Positions 27,552 to 36,252 are shown, numbered from the stretch's first letter. The stretch: 50,624 bases of DNA from Bacillus albus (GCF_001884185.1 NZ_MAOE01000141.1:1-50624); one strand, 5' to 3'. Numbers and translations are program-made. Notes: generated by a model from the letters alone, not told the origin.

Positions 27552-28583
27552 TTATTCCACGCCACTTTCCAAAATAGAGAAAGATCCATTTTCACAATTA
27601 ATTTCTGCCATCGCACTGTATGGTAAAATAAACTTCGGTTCAGTATGGCCAAAATTTAAATTATAAAGAATCGGCAAATCTTCTAAATTATGTTCCTTCA
27701 TTACTTGCAGTATTTCGTGTTTATATTCTTCATAGTATTGTTCATCTTTCGGTTTACCGAAGATGACACCTTTTGCCTTTTGCAGAATGCCTTGCGCTGC
27801 ATAATTTCGTAACCAATACTTTATATAACTTGGTTCTGGATGATCTTCAGAAGTTTCAAAGAAGAGAATACTATCCTCCCAATGTTTTTTCTCAGGCCAA
27901 AGCTCCGTTCCTTTTGTAAATTCCAGTACTTCTATACACCCACCAATTAAACGCCCTTGTACAGTAGTAGAGCCTTGAAGTACCTCATATCCATTGTTTT
28001 GCTGCATCGTACGTCTTGTATCTTTATTTACCTCTATCCATTCTAAACGCTCACTCGTCCATTCATGAGCTGGTTGAATTTCGCCAATCATTTCATTGGA
28101 AAAGAGAGTTCGCTTTACCATTTCAACCGTATATGGATTCATCTCTATATTTTCAGCAAAATCCGTTAAAATGGCTGGACCGTAAAAAGAGGAAATTCCT
28201 GCTTTATGACAAAACAAGTGTGAAACGGTAACGTCAGAGTATCCCATAAAAATTTTCGGATTTTCACGTATTACATTAAAATCTATATAGGGAAGTAAGC
28301 GAATGCTATCTTCTCCGCCGATATTCGCGATAATTGCTTTCACGCGCGTATCTTGAAATGCAGTCATTAAATCTTCCGCACGAGCCTGTGGATTGTTATA
28401 AATGAATTCGCTACCTTTTAAACTATTCGGCATTGGAACAACCGTAAGATCGAAAATTTCTTCTAATCTCTTTACTCCTTGTTCATAACGCCATCTTATT
28501 TCAGAATCGCCTGCGCCTCCCCATGAAGGGCTTACTGTTGCCACGATATCACCTGGCTGTAATCTGTTTGGTTTTATTAACAT
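27552..28583 (-). CDS. S66-family peptidase (MccF-like / LD-carboxypeptidase)
   Basis: A 343-residue cytoplasmic serine peptidase. IFMGYSDVT holds the nucleophile Ser116, RLIGGCIEVLE the glutamate, and NFGHTEPKF the histidine (about 313) of the Ser-Glu-His triad. The N-terminus IKPNRLQPGDIVATVSPS is standard for S66. Family members either trim L,D-bonds of peptidoglycan tetrapeptides or, as MccF, cleave aminoacyl-sulfamoyl antibiotics such as processed microcin C7. Its length and GxxEV context lean towards the MccF branch. No microcin biosynthesis genes are present. The ATG is preceded by AGGAGTGGGG; the gene stands alone. Confidence 0.88.
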   Translation of the reverse strand: MLIKPNRLQPGDIVATVSPSWGGAGDSEIRWRYEQGVKRLEEIFDLTVVPMPNSLKGSEFIYNNPQARAEDLMTAFQDTRVKAIIANIGGEDSIRLLPYIDFNVIRENPKIFMGYSDVTVSHLFCHKAGISSFYGPAILTDFAENIEMNPYTVEMVKRTLFSNEMIGEIQPAHEWTSERLEWIEVNKDTRRTMQQNNGYEVLQGSTTVQGRLIGGCIEVLEFTKGTELWPEKKHWEDSILFFETSEDHPEPSYIKYWLRNYAAQGILQKAKGVIFGKPKDEQYYEEYKHEILQVMKEHNLEDLPILYNLNFGHTEPKFILPYSAMAEINCENGSFSILESGVE

Positions 28584-28750
28584 GTTAACCCCACTCCTAC
28601 ATAATGTAATGGACTACGATTATCAAACTGTAGTATTGAAAAATATGATGCATGACATTAGTTTCTTCATCATCAATCTGTTTACCTGCTGGTATTCAAG
28701 AATTCAGTCTTATTATTGAATATAGGAATAATCGATTTATATTTGAAAAT

Positions 28751-28868
28751 TACAGTATGCAACATTGTATGAGAAAGATGGTTGCTATTTTCTACAATCT
28801 GTAACTGTAATGATTATAAGTTGGCCGTATTCAATCCGAAAAATAAAATCATCATGAATGGAGAGGGG
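28751..28868 (+). repeat. Decayed copy of the PlcR-type promoter region
   Basis: Nearly 120 bases match 30004-30121 at roughly 85 per cent, ending with AATAAAATCATCATGAATGG in both. The PlcR box here reads TATGCAACATTGTATG (28756-28771), two mismatches from consensus, while the other copy is perfect. Similarity seems to fade outward towards 28690. Confidence 0.85.
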
Positions 28869-29059
28869 GATAGCTTTTCCTGAACAAGAAAGCTATCGCC
28901 TTTAGGCACTTGGGATGAAAGTGAGATTGGATATGGAGTGTCATTAAAAATCGCAACGTTCGTGGTACTTTAAGTGTCTGAAGTATAGGGGGTTTCTTCG
29001 TTTTTTTGGTTGGGGTTTTTAGAGGAGTATTCTTTAATTATTAGATAGAGAGATAAAAT

Positions 29060-29092
29060 AAAAAATACACCTAATTACTAGGTGTATTTTTT
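29060..29092. terminator. Terminator of the Phr-like repeat gene
   Basis: AAAAAATACACCTA pairs perfectly with its complement around ATTA. It is symmetric and lies 150 bases after the stop at 29243. Confidence 0.85.
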
Positions 29093-29242
29093 AGACTTGA
29101 AAACCACATATGTATTGAAAATTTCTCTTGGGTAGAGTGTATTACAATAGAAATCATGTATATACATAATATTCGTTACATTGAATGGTTTCCTTGTAAA
29201 TATATGAAAATGGTAAACTAAATAGATTTCAATTTGGGCAAC

Positions 29243-29656
29243 TTAAATACCTGTACCATGTTCAGAGTTAGCGGGAGCCCCGCCAGTATTGCCATGAGAT
29301 TCAACTTTTGGAGCAGGGAAATGTGTATGCCCTTCTTGTTTAGGAGCACCACCAGTGTCACCGATGTTTAATGCAGGAGCCCAAGTATCCGCATGTGAAT
29401 CTATTTTTGAGCTTAAATCAGCATGTGTCTCTTGTTTAGGAGCAGGGAAATGTTCGTGCCCCTCAAGTTTCGGAGTCGGCGTATCACCAACATTTAAAGC
29501 AGGAGCGCCACCGTAGTCACCATGATTTTCTAATTTCGGAGCAAAAGTTTCACCGTGCTCAGCTTTTACAACGCCGCCATCCCCAATATTTACACCAAAA
29601 AGACCAAAGCTAAATACCGATAACCCTACAACAGCTGTACTAATTTTTCTTTTCAA
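29243..29656 (-). CDS. Secreted Phr-like multi-repeat peptide precursor
   Basis: A 137-residue precursor. A signal peptide (KRKISTAVVGLSVFSFGLFG) is followed by about ten units of 8-12 residues. Clear ones are NHGDYGGAP (45-53), GHEHFPAP (66-73), IGDTGGAP (98-105), GHTHFPAP (109-116) and SHGNTGGAP (120-128); degenerate ones are EHGETFAP, VGDTPTP, THADLSS, SHADTWAP and EHGTGI. The same two block types, HGHYPAP and VGDHGGAP, form the end of the Phr encoded at 10572-10727. It therefore looks like an orphan precursor that could release several signal peptides. TTG start seven bases after AAAGGAGAG. No rap gene adjoins it. A structural or wall-binding repeat role remains possible. Confidence 0.7.
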   Translation of the reverse strand: MKRKISTAVVGLSVFSFGLFGVNIGDGGVVKAEHGETFAPKLENHGDYGGAPALNVGDTPTPKLEGHEHFPAPKQETHADLSSKIDSHADTWAPALNIGDTGGAPKQEGHTHFPAPKVESHGNTGGAPANSEHGTGI

Positions 29657-30003
29657 TTTATATCTCTCCTTTTGCTATGGTTTTCCATTTTGTCTAAACG
29701 TGGTAGATAAAATAAAATGAATCGTAAAAAATTTCCAAATATATTACGATATACGAATAATTCTGTGTAATATTTTGTAAAACCTCCTTGAAATTTGAAT
29801 TTTATAAAAATAAATTCCGACATAGTTCATTTTTCCATTAGTTGAATAGATTTTGATTGAGTTTTTATAAAGGTATTCGCTAACTTTAGGACTGAAAGCA
29901 GCTCTTAATTTCTTTATACCGTGCTCATAAGGTTATTTTAGCTTTGAATTAAATTAACTATTGTAATTCGAGAATTTAGCCCTCTTGCTGTATATTTAAA
30001 AGT

Positions 30004-30121
30004 TACAGTATGCAACATTGCATAAGAAAGATGGTTGCTATTTTGTATAACCTGTAACTATAATAGTTACAGGTTGGTCGTATCCAATCAAAAAAATAAA
30101 ATCATCATGAATGGAGATGTT
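30004..30121 (+). repeat. Intact copy of the duplicated promoter region
   Basis: Matches 28751-28868. In this copy a perfect 12-base inverted repeat is present, AACCTGTAACTA at 30049-30060 and TAGTTACAGGTT at 30064-30075; in the other copy it is broken. Confidence 0.85.
30009..30024. promoter_or_regulatory. PlcR box
   Basis: TATGCAACATTGCATA matches the consensus TATGNANNNNTNCATA exactly, 103 bases before the start of a secreted-protein gene. Confidence 0.85.
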
Positions 30122-30126
30122 TCATA

Positions 30127-30768
30127 ATGGGTATGAAAAAATTAATTTTAGCTGGTGCTTTAGGGATCGCAGCATTATCAGGAACGAATTTACCAGGATT
30201 AGAAGTAACAAAAGCGAGTGCAGCTTCTATTGAATCGAATTTCTCGACGTTAGAAGGACGAGTAGTAGAAGTAGATAACGGTGTAATTGTTGTGAAATCT
30301 AAGCAATACGAAGAACCTGTTAGTGTATACATGGATACTTTCTCAAATGTGAAAGTAGGAGATGAGGTTAAAGCTACTGGATCTATGATGCGTAATTTTA
30401 CAGAATATATGGTTGCAGCTGCAATTGAAAATACAACAAACAAGTTAGGCATGCACATGAAAGAAGATGGCTCACCTGATTATGTAATTGGGGAAGTATC
30501 AAAAGTAGGAACGATGGAAGATGGGGTAGAAGGTTTTACAAAATATGTCGTAGTTGAGTATCCATCACTAAACGGTAAGAAAGTCATTATTGATGTTTTC
30601 TTAACGAAGGGACAAGTATTTAAAACGGGTGAGAAAGTAAAAATTGATATGAAGTATGTAGGCTGGGGCGGAAGTTCTATTAACTGGAACACAACGGACA
30701 ATATTGAAAAAGTTTATGAGGTAAAGAGCAACGTTGAAAATAATGATGATGTTTGGATTTGGTCTTAA
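30127..30768 (+). CDS. Secreted hypothetical protein, probably PlcR-regulated
   Basis: A 213-residue exported protein. Signal peptide MGMKKLILAGALGIAALSGT with cleavage near ASAAS. The mature chain seems built of two similar beta-barrel-like halves: LEGRVVEVDNGVIVVKSKQY...VGDEVKATG and VIGEVSKVGTMEDGVEGFTK...TGEKVKIDM. The pairing of G-x-V-x-x-V with a later G-(D/E)-x-V-K suggests OB-like modules. I do not recognise the family. Export and a perfect PlcR box suggest a stationary-phase secreted factor. GGAGATG lies seven bases before the ATG. A long terminator follows. Confidence 0.85.
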   Translation: MGMKKLILAGALGIAALSGTNLPGLEVTKASAASIESNFSTLEGRVVEVDNGVIVVKSKQYEEPVSVYMDTFSNVKVGDEVKATGSMMRNFTEYMVAAAIENTTNKLGMHMKEDGSPDYVIGEVSKVGTMEDGVEGFTKYVVVEYPSLNGKKVIIDVFLTKGQVFKTGEKVKIDMKYVGWGGSSINWNTTDNIEKVYEVKSNVENNDDVWIWS

Positions 30769-30780
30769 TTAGACTTCCAT

Positions 30781-30828
30781 AAATAAAAATTACCCATCAA
30801 ATAATTATTTGATGGGTAATTTTTATTT
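30781..30828. terminator. Long perfect palindrome terminator
   Basis: AAATAAAAATTACCCATCAA and its full reverse complement flank a central ATAATTAT; arms are 24 bases. It acts in both directions. Confidence 0.9.
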
Positions 30829-31089
30829 ATTCTGCTATTGAGACAAATTGAGCAATTCACGGTTCATATTCATTTTTTAGTGTGAATTACGTGTGAAATC
30901 AAAACGTTATGTGTAGTACATAATAAATACAGTTATTTTACTTTCTTAATTACAAGTGGATATAGGATAAAGTTGATTTATCATCCTATATTAAAATAAA
31001 AACAAACCACTGTTCGATTTGAATATTCCACGATATAATGGTGAGAGTTTATGACAGAATAAATATTTACATAAGAAGTGAGGTACTGT

Positions 31090-31929
31090 ATGAAAAAAAG
31101 AACGACAGACATTATTTTTATTATTATTGGTGCATTTCTTTTTGCGTTAGGTGTCAATTTGTTTGTTATCCCGAACGAGTTTGGTGAGGGTGGAGTAACT
31201 GGTATCACGATTATTACGTATTATTTATTTGAATGGTCACCAGGCTTAGTTAACTTAATTTTAAATGCGATTTTGTTAATAGCTGGTTATAAATTTTTAA
31301 ATAAGATTACAACAATTTATACGATTATCGCTGTAGTTACGAACTCTCTATTCCTTCATTTGACAGAAGGTTGGACGATTGCTTCGGATGAAATGCTCGT
31401 AAATGCCATTTTCGGAGGAATATTTATTGGGTGCGGGATTGGTCTTATTATTCGCGTTGGCGGAACAACAGCAGGTACTACCATCTTAGCAAGGATGACG
31501 CATAAATATTTAGGATGGAGCATTAGCTATGGTTTACTGTTCTTCGATTTAATTGTTGCGTTTTCATCTTATTTCATCATTGGTGCAGAAAAACTGATGA
31601 TAACAATTATTATGCTGTATGTAGCAACGAAAGTGATGGAGTTTGTAATTGAAGGTTTAAATCCGAAGAAAGCCATTACGATTATTTCTGATAACCCGAA
31701 TGAAATTGCCGGGAAGGTAACTACCTTAATGGGCAGAGGGGTTACGGTGTACTCAGGTCATGGCTATTACACGAAAACTCCGAAGGAAATTCTGTATGTT
31801 GTTATTAATAAGCAAGAAGTAGTGAAGCTAAAACGGATTGTTCAAACTACGGATCCGGCTGCGTTTATCGCAATACACGATGTTCGTGACGTGTTCGGAG
31901 AAGGATTCGTTGATATTTCTAAAGCTTAG
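31090..31929 (+). CDS. YitT family membrane protein (DUF161/DUF2179)
   Basis: A 279-residue membrane protein of the YitT family. It has five or six membrane segments in the first 195 residues (IIFIIIGAFLFALGVNLFVI, VNLILNAILLIAGYKF, AIFGGIFIGCGIGLIIRVGG) with the signature GGTTAGTTILARM. A C-terminal soluble DUF2179 domain follows (AITIISDNPNEIAGKVTTLM and RGVTVYSGHGYYTKTPKEIL). The role is unknown; transport is suspected. I start at ATG 31090, whose ribosome binding site is GTGAGG; a GTG at 31078 is in frame but overlaps it. Confidence 0.92.
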   Translation: MKKRTTDIIFIIIGAFLFALGVNLFVIPNEFGEGGVTGITIITYYLFEWSPGLVNLILNAILLIAGYKFLNKITTIYTIIAVVTNSLFLHLTEGWTIASDEMLVNAIFGGIFIGCGIGLIIRVGGTTAGTTILARMTHKYLGWSISYGLLFFDLIVAFSSYFIIGAEKLMITIIMLYVATKVMEFVIEGLNPKKAITIISDNPNEIAGKVTTLMGRGVTVYSGHGYYTKTPKEILYVVINKQEVVKLKRIVQTTDPAAFIAIHDVRDVFGEGFVDISKA

Positions 31930-31968
31930 AACTTATTTTTCATTAAAATAATCTTAATACTAAAACGT

Positions 31969-32012
31969 AAGAATCTATTTTGAATAATCTTTTTTCAAAA
32001 TAGATTCTTTTT
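31969..32012 (+). terminator. Rho-independent terminator of yitT-like gene
   Basis: AAGAATCTATTTTG pairs with CAAAATAGATTCTT, then a T-run. Confidence 0.9.
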
Positions 32013-32081
32013 CTTTTTCTTGCAAAAAATCCAATTGTTTCTTAAGGTAAGGATGTAGAAGGATGAACAAGAGAGGGTTTA

Positions 32082-32759
32082 ATGAAGATGATACATATTT
32101 TATTAGCTGATGATGATAAGCATATTAGAGAGTTGTTGCATTACCATTTACAAAAAGAGGGGTTTAAAGTTTTTGAAGCAGAAGATGGAAAGGTAGCGCA
32201 AGACGTATTAGAGAAAGAAAATATTCATCTTGCGATAGTAGACATTATGATGCCGTTTGTTGATGGCTATACGTTATGTGAAGAAATCCGGAAGTATCAT
32301 GATATACCGGTTATTTTATTAACGGCGAAAGATCAGTTAGTTGATAAAGAAAAAGGATTCATTTCTGGGACGGACGATTATATTGTAAAACCATTTGAGC
32401 CAGCTGAAGTCATTTTCCGTATGAGAGCATTACTGCGTCGTTATCAAATGCTGAGTGCTGATATGATTACGCTGCACGGAACGACTATTGACCGAAAAGG
32501 CTTTGAAGTGAAGTGTAACGGTCAAACGATTTTACTTCCATTAAAGGAATTTGAATTGTTATCACAACTGGCTAGTTATCCTGGAAGAACATTTTCAAGA
32601 GAAGAATTAATTGAATTAGTATGGGGAATGGATTTTGAAGGGGATGACCGAACAGTTGACGTTCATGTGAAACGACTACGAGATCGTTTCTCAAAACGAA
32701 CGGATGATTTTCAAATTACGACAGTACGCGGACTTGGTTATAAGTTGGAGTTGAAATAA
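32082..32759 (+). CDS. OmpR/PhoB-family response regulator
   Basis: A 225-residue response regulator. The receiver domain has the acid pocket ADDD (9-12), phosphate-accepting Asp54 (AIVDIMMPF), and TAKD with the conserved lysine. A PhoB-type winged helix follows from about 130 (LPLKEFELLSQLASYPGRTF, DRTVDVHVKRLRDRF, ITTVRGLGYKLE). It is activated by the kinase encoded next, one base after its stop. The regulon is unknown. The ATG follows GAGAGGG. Confidence 0.95.
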   Translation: MKMIHILLADDDKHIRELLHYHLQKEGFKVFEAEDGKVAQDVLEKENIHLAIVDIMMPFVDGYTLCEEIRKYHDIPVILLTAKDQLVDKEKGFISGTDDYIVKPFEPAEVIFRMRALLRRYQMLSADMITLHGTTIDRKGFEVKCNGQTILLPLKEFELLSQLASYPGRTFSREELIELVWGMDFEGDDRTVDVHVKRLRDRFSKRTDDFQITTVRGLGYKLELK

Positions 32760-32760
32760 A

Positions 32761-34137
32761 ATGAAATCATTATATTCTAGATTTGTTTTTATGACGGTTG
32801 GAATCATGCTACTTAGCAGTATTATCGGTTTTTTATTAACAAATGTGTACTATCAAGTGAAGTTAAAACCGTATAACAGTGAAAAGATTTTAATGTATGC
32901 GGAAGAAGTAAAATCGTTATATGAAAAGCAAAGTGAAGAAAATCAAGAGGCATACTTACAGTCTATTGCGAAGCTAGGATATGAAATTTATATTGTCGAT
33001 GATCAAAAGAATGGAAAGCGTATCGGAAATGCATTTCGTAAGACGACAATAAGTGATGATACCGTTCATAAAGTATTGCAAGGAGAAACGTTTAATGGTG
33101 TTTCTACTTATCCGACGCGCCTCTTTATTACAGGGTTTTTCGATAATGAATTAATTAATAGTGTCGGTGTACCGGTAAAACACGGTGATAAACAGTACGC
33201 TTTATTTATTCGTCCTGACATTCAGAACCAATTTGGCGAGATGCGAATTTTCTTAGCGGTATTGCTTGGGTTTATCGTACTATTAAGTATTATCTTTATA
33301 GCGATTGCAGCAGGTTATATCGTTCGTCCGATTCGTAAATTTACGAAGGCCACGCAAAAAATTGCAAGTGGTGAATATGAAATTGAATTAGACGTAAAGC
33401 GAAAAGATGAAATTGGTACATTGGCAACTAATTTTCAAAAGATGACGAAAAGTATTAAAGAATTAGATGAGATGAGACAAGAATTCGTTTCAAATGTTTC
33501 ACATGAATTCCAGTCGCCGCTTTCTTCTATACAAGGGTTTTCAAAAACATTGCAAACAGAAAAGATGAGCGTGGAAGAAAGAAATCACTATTTACAAATT
33601 ATTGAGGGCGAAAGTAAGCGAATGTCTAGTTTATGTAAACAGTTACTTACGCTAGCGTCATTAGATAAAGAAGAGAAAGTGTTGCAAATAAAAGAATTCA
33701 ATCTACAAAAGCAAATTAAAGACGTCATTTTTATGCTCGAATGGAAATGGCGTGAGAAGGATATCGCTGTTGAATTTGATGTGCCGGACATTACAATACA
33801 AGGTGATGAAAACTTACTTCATCAAGTATGGAGTAACATTTTTACGAATAGCATTAAGTTTTCAAACGACGGCGGAACCATTGAATTTGTTGTAGAAGAA
33901 TTAGAATTAAGTGTGATGATCTCTATATCAGACAACGGAATCGGTATGGAAAGAGAAGAAATGGATCGCATATTTGATCGTTTTTACAAAGTAGATACAG
34001 CTAGGGCAAGAAACGTAGAAGGTAGCGGTTTAGGATTATCAATTGTACAGAAAATTGTTGAACTGCATAACGGAAACGTTTCAGTGTATAGTACGAAAGG
34101 GGAAGGGACTACTGTTCAGGTGGAGCTTCCGAAATAG
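32761..34137 (+). CDS. Sensor histidine kinase
   Basis: A 458-residue membrane kinase: TM1 at about 9-28, an extracellular sensor of about 130 residues, TM2 at 164-186, HAMP at about 187-240, HisKA with phospho-acceptor His248 in VSNVSHEFQSPLSSIQGFSK, and a HATPase domain (NIFTNSIKFS, ISDNGIGMEREEMDRIFDRF, GSGLGLSIVQKIVELHNG). The usual HELRTPL box reads HEFQSPL, as in some Bacillus kinases. It is co-transcribed with the response regulator and ends at a terminator. The stimulus is unknown; the sensor is not a recognised Cache or PAS domain. Confidence 0.95.
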   Translation: MKSLYSRFVFMTVGIMLLSSIIGFLLTNVYYQVKLKPYNSEKILMYAEEVKSLYEKQSEENQEAYLQSIAKLGYEIYIVDDQKNGKRIGNAFRKTTISDDTVHKVLQGETFNGVSTYPTRLFITGFFDNELINSVGVPVKHGDKQYALFIRPDIQNQFGEMRIFLAVLLGFIVLLSIIFIAIAAGYIVRPIRKFTKATQKIASGEYEIELDVKRKDEIGTLATNFQKMTKSIKELDEMRQEFVSNVSHEFQSPLSSIQGFSKTLQTEKMSVEERNHYLQIIEGESKRMSSLCKQLLTLASLDKEEKVLQIKEFNLQKQIKDVIFMLEWKWREKDIAVEFDVPDITIQGDENLLHQVWSNIFTNSIKFSNDGGTIEFVVEELELSVMISISDNGIGMEREEMDRIFDRFYKVDTARARNVEGSGLGLSIVQKIVELHNGNVSVYSTKGEGTTVQVELPK

Positions 34138-34140
34138 AGG

Positions 34141-34176
34141 GAAGAGGCTGTTTGGAAACGGCCTCTTCTTTTTTGT
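34141..34176 (+). terminator. Two-component operon terminator
   Basis: GAAGAGGC pairs with GCCTCTTC around TGTTTGGAAACG, then TTTTTT. Confidence 0.9.
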
Positions 34177-34337
34177 CTCTAGTATACTTGTAAAGTGAAA
34201 AAATGTGAGTCATTTTCATTACATAATCGGACGAGTTTGTGGAGTGAGGTCAGGAGGAAGTTTATTTGAACATGTAGAATCTCTAGAGAGTTATAAGGAT
34301 TTTATTGAGACTTTAACTATTCAGGGAGGAAATTACT

Positions 34338-34808
34338 TTGAAACGAACTGACTTGTTATTAAACGTACTAGATTCAACATTCGATAAAGAAAGTTGGTAT
34401 GCACCGTTTAAACATGCTATAGAAGAACTTACAGCCGAACAGGCTACGTGGAAACCATCTGGTGAGGCAACGAATACCATTTGGGAGAACGTTAATCATC
34501 TTATTTATTACAAAGAGAGGCTTGCTGCAAACTTAGAAGGCCGTGAATGGACACATAATCTTGACGGTAATGATACCTTTTATCTTACTGAACAATCTAA
34601 TGATGACATGGAATGGAAGAAAGTTGTTGAACGTTCTGAAAATGCTCAGCGTAATTTAAGACAGGTATTGAGCGCAATTTCTGAAAAAGAGCTTGAACAA
34701 AATTCACTTGAGGGAAAATTACTAGATATCATGCTTCATGATGCTTATCATACAGGCCAAATTATTCAATTAAGGAAAATGCAGGGGTCTTGGCCAGCAA
34801 ATCGATAA
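34338..34808 (+). CDS. DinB-family protein
   Basis: A four-helix-bundle protein of 156 residues of the DinB/YfiT type. The three metal-binding histidines are expected at His54 (VNHLIYYKERL), His134 and His138 (HDAYHTGQIIQLRKMQGSWP). The superfamily includes bacillithiol S-transferases and thiol-dependent enzymes; the substrate is unknown here. The TTG start is supported by AGGGAGG eight bases upstream. It stands alone and converges on the MFS gene. Confidence 0.88.
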   Translation: MKRTDLLLNVLDSTFDKESWYAPFKHAIEELTAEQATWKPSGEATNTIWENVNHLIYYKERLAANLEGREWTHNLDGNDTFYLTEQSNDDMEWKKVVERSENAQRNLRQVLSAISEKELEQNSLEGKLLDIMLHDAYHTGQIIQLRKMQGSWPANR

Positions 34809-34883
34809 TTGAACGTTTTAGTTGGTGCTATTGTTATATTCTTAGTGAAGTATTGTACATTCAAAATTAAATAACTACATTTT

Positions 34884-34912
34884 AACCCCGTCCCAAATTT
34901 AGAACGGGGTTA
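34884..34912. terminator. Terminator between convergent genes
   Basis: AACCCCGT pairs with ACGGGGTT. It lies between the DinB-like gene and the MFS transporter. Confidence 0.7.
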
Positions 34913-34923
34913 TGTTTAGTTTG

Positions 34924-36183
34924 CTATAAAGCCGCACCTTTCCCGCGCTCTACTTTAAACTGCACCCCAAAAGTATCCGCTGTAATCTCATCCGCTTTCG
35001 GCAAAGCCCGTAATTTCGGATGAAGTAGCCATACGAGAGAAATAAATAAAATACCGATGCTAGCGAGCGCGAAAATGAGTTGGCTACTAAATACATTTGC
35101 GGTGTATCCGCCAATTAAAGAACCGAATGGAATAGCAATTGTGCCCATACTTCGCATGACTGAGTTAATGCGTCCAATATATTGGTTTGGAATTACAATT
35201 TGACTAATTGTTGCAAATAATATGTTGGTCGCACCAATTGGAATCCAAGCTAGGCTGAATAAGAGAATAGATAGCCATTGAAACGGTACGATCGTAGAGA
35301 GAAACCATAAGATAGCACCAGTCGCAAAGCCAATAATAGAGACACGGCCAACATTACGTTTGCCAACCCATGAACTGAATAATGCACCGATGAGACTACC
35401 TGCTGATATAGCAGCTAGAAAAAAGCCATATGATTTCACGCCCCCTAAAGAATCAGCGAAAGAAGGGAGTATGGCCATCGTCATACCAATTGAAAAATTA
35501 GCGACAACGGTACCAATTAAGAATACGCCCATTAATGAACGGAAGACGATTGAAAAGCCTTCTTTTAAATCAGTGAAATATTGTTTCGTTGAAAGTGATG
35601 TATTGGTTTCTGCTTGCTTTGGCATTTTTAATGAAAAGAACAAAAGAGCAGTAATCGCGAATGTAAAAGAGTCGATTACATATAAAGTGATTGCGCCAAA
35701 TAGTGCTACTAATATGCCAGAAAGAGTCGTACAGATTAAATCAATGCCTTGATATGCAAATGAAAAGAGTGAATTTCCTTTTAATAATTGTGTTTTATGC
35801 AGTAGAAGTGGTAAAGCTTTTGATTGTGCGGGATAGGCAAATTGTTCGATAAAGGCTACGATGGGCATGATGATGAGTAGTAGTTGAACTGTTAATAGAT
35901 CGAAGTAGTGTGTAATAGGAATGATTAATATAAGAATGCATTGCAAAACTTGTGTGATGACGAGGGTGTTTTTTATTGACCATCTATCAACGAATGGCCC
36001 GGTAAGAAATTGAAGTGCAGAAGGTAATAATGTAAGAAAACCAGCCAATCCAGAATAAAAAGGATTACCACTTAGCTTATATACGAGCCACATCGCGGCT
36101 ACATAGTATAAGCTATCTCCTATGTTTGTAAAAATTCTCCCTAAAAATAATAAGAGGAAATTCCGGTTTTTTAATATGTCCAC
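34924..36183 (-). CDS. MFS transporter, probable drug or macrolide exporter type
   Basis: A 419-residue major facilitator of the MFS_3/enterobactin-exporter-like type, with about 12 membrane segments. The N-terminus NRNFLLLFLGRIFTNIGDSL and the loop GPFVDRWSIKNTLVITQVLQ are the signature parts. IPNQYIGRINSVMRSMGTIA in the second half is typical of macrolide-efflux-like members. The substrate is unknown. GTG start with AAAGGAG upstream. It follows the winged-helix regulator by 69 bases, with an operator copy in the gap, so this is a regulator-exporter pair. Confidence 0.9.
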   Translation of the reverse strand: MDILKNRNFLLLFLGRIFTNIGDSLYYVAAMWLVYKLSGNPFYSGLAGFLTLLPSALQFLTGPFVDRWSIKNTLVITQVLQCILILIIPITHYFDLLTVQLLLIIMPIVAFIEQFAYPAQSKALPLLLHKTQLLKGNSLFSFAYQGIDLICTTLSGILVALFGAITLYVIDSFTFAITALLFFSLKMPKQAETNTSLSTKQYFTDLKEGFSIVFRSLMGVFLIGTVVANFSIGMTMAILPSFADSLGGVKSYGFFLAAISAGSLIGALFSSWVGKRNVGRVSIIGFATGAILWFLSTIVPFQWLSILLFSLAWIPIGATNILFATISQIVIPNQYIGRINSVMRSMGTIAIPFGSLIGGYTANVFSSQLIFALASIGILFISLVWLLHPKLRALPKADEITADTFGVQFKVERGKGAAL

Positions 36184-36212
36184 TTTATCTACTCCTTTAT
36201 AATAAATTTATT

Positions 36213-36232
36213 CGGTAAAATAAATTTGACCG
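36213..36232. promoter_or_regulatory. Operator copy 1, between regulator and MFS gene
   Basis: CGGTAAAATAAATTTGACCG is a 20-base dyad (outer CGGT/ACCG) and is almost the same as the dyad at 36905-36924. It is the proposed binding site of the regulator encoded at 36253-36879. Confidence 0.7.
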
Positions 36233-36252
36233 TTGCTGTAAAAAAAATCGTA

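Larger units (their letters stand above)
28584..29242. other. Intergenic region with a decayed promoter copy
   Basis: Contains a diverged copy (28751-28868) of the promoter region found at 30004-30121, a hairpin GATAGCTTT/GAAAGCTATC at 28870-28897 directly after it, and the terminator at 29060. No gene follows the promoter copy. Confidence 0.6.
29657..30126. other. Divergent intergenic region
   Basis: Between the Phr-like gene (minus) and a secreted-protein gene (plus). It holds the intact PlcR-type promoter copy. An AAGGAGG at 29785-29791 (minus strand) has no start codon after it. A weak trace of the 5' end of the S66 gene may lie at about 29908-29950, as part of the same duplication. Confidence 0.5.

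Noticed and set aside
27552-29656. Microcin C-like system: MccF-like peptidase next to a repeat peptide
   Set aside because: No MccB-type adenylyltransferase or exporter, and the peptide is secreted through a signal sequence and looks like Phr, not a heptapeptide microcin.
34228-34350. Short frame before the DinB-like gene (ending FETN)
   Set aside because: No start codon with a ribosome binding site; it overlaps the supported TTG start of the DinB-like gene.
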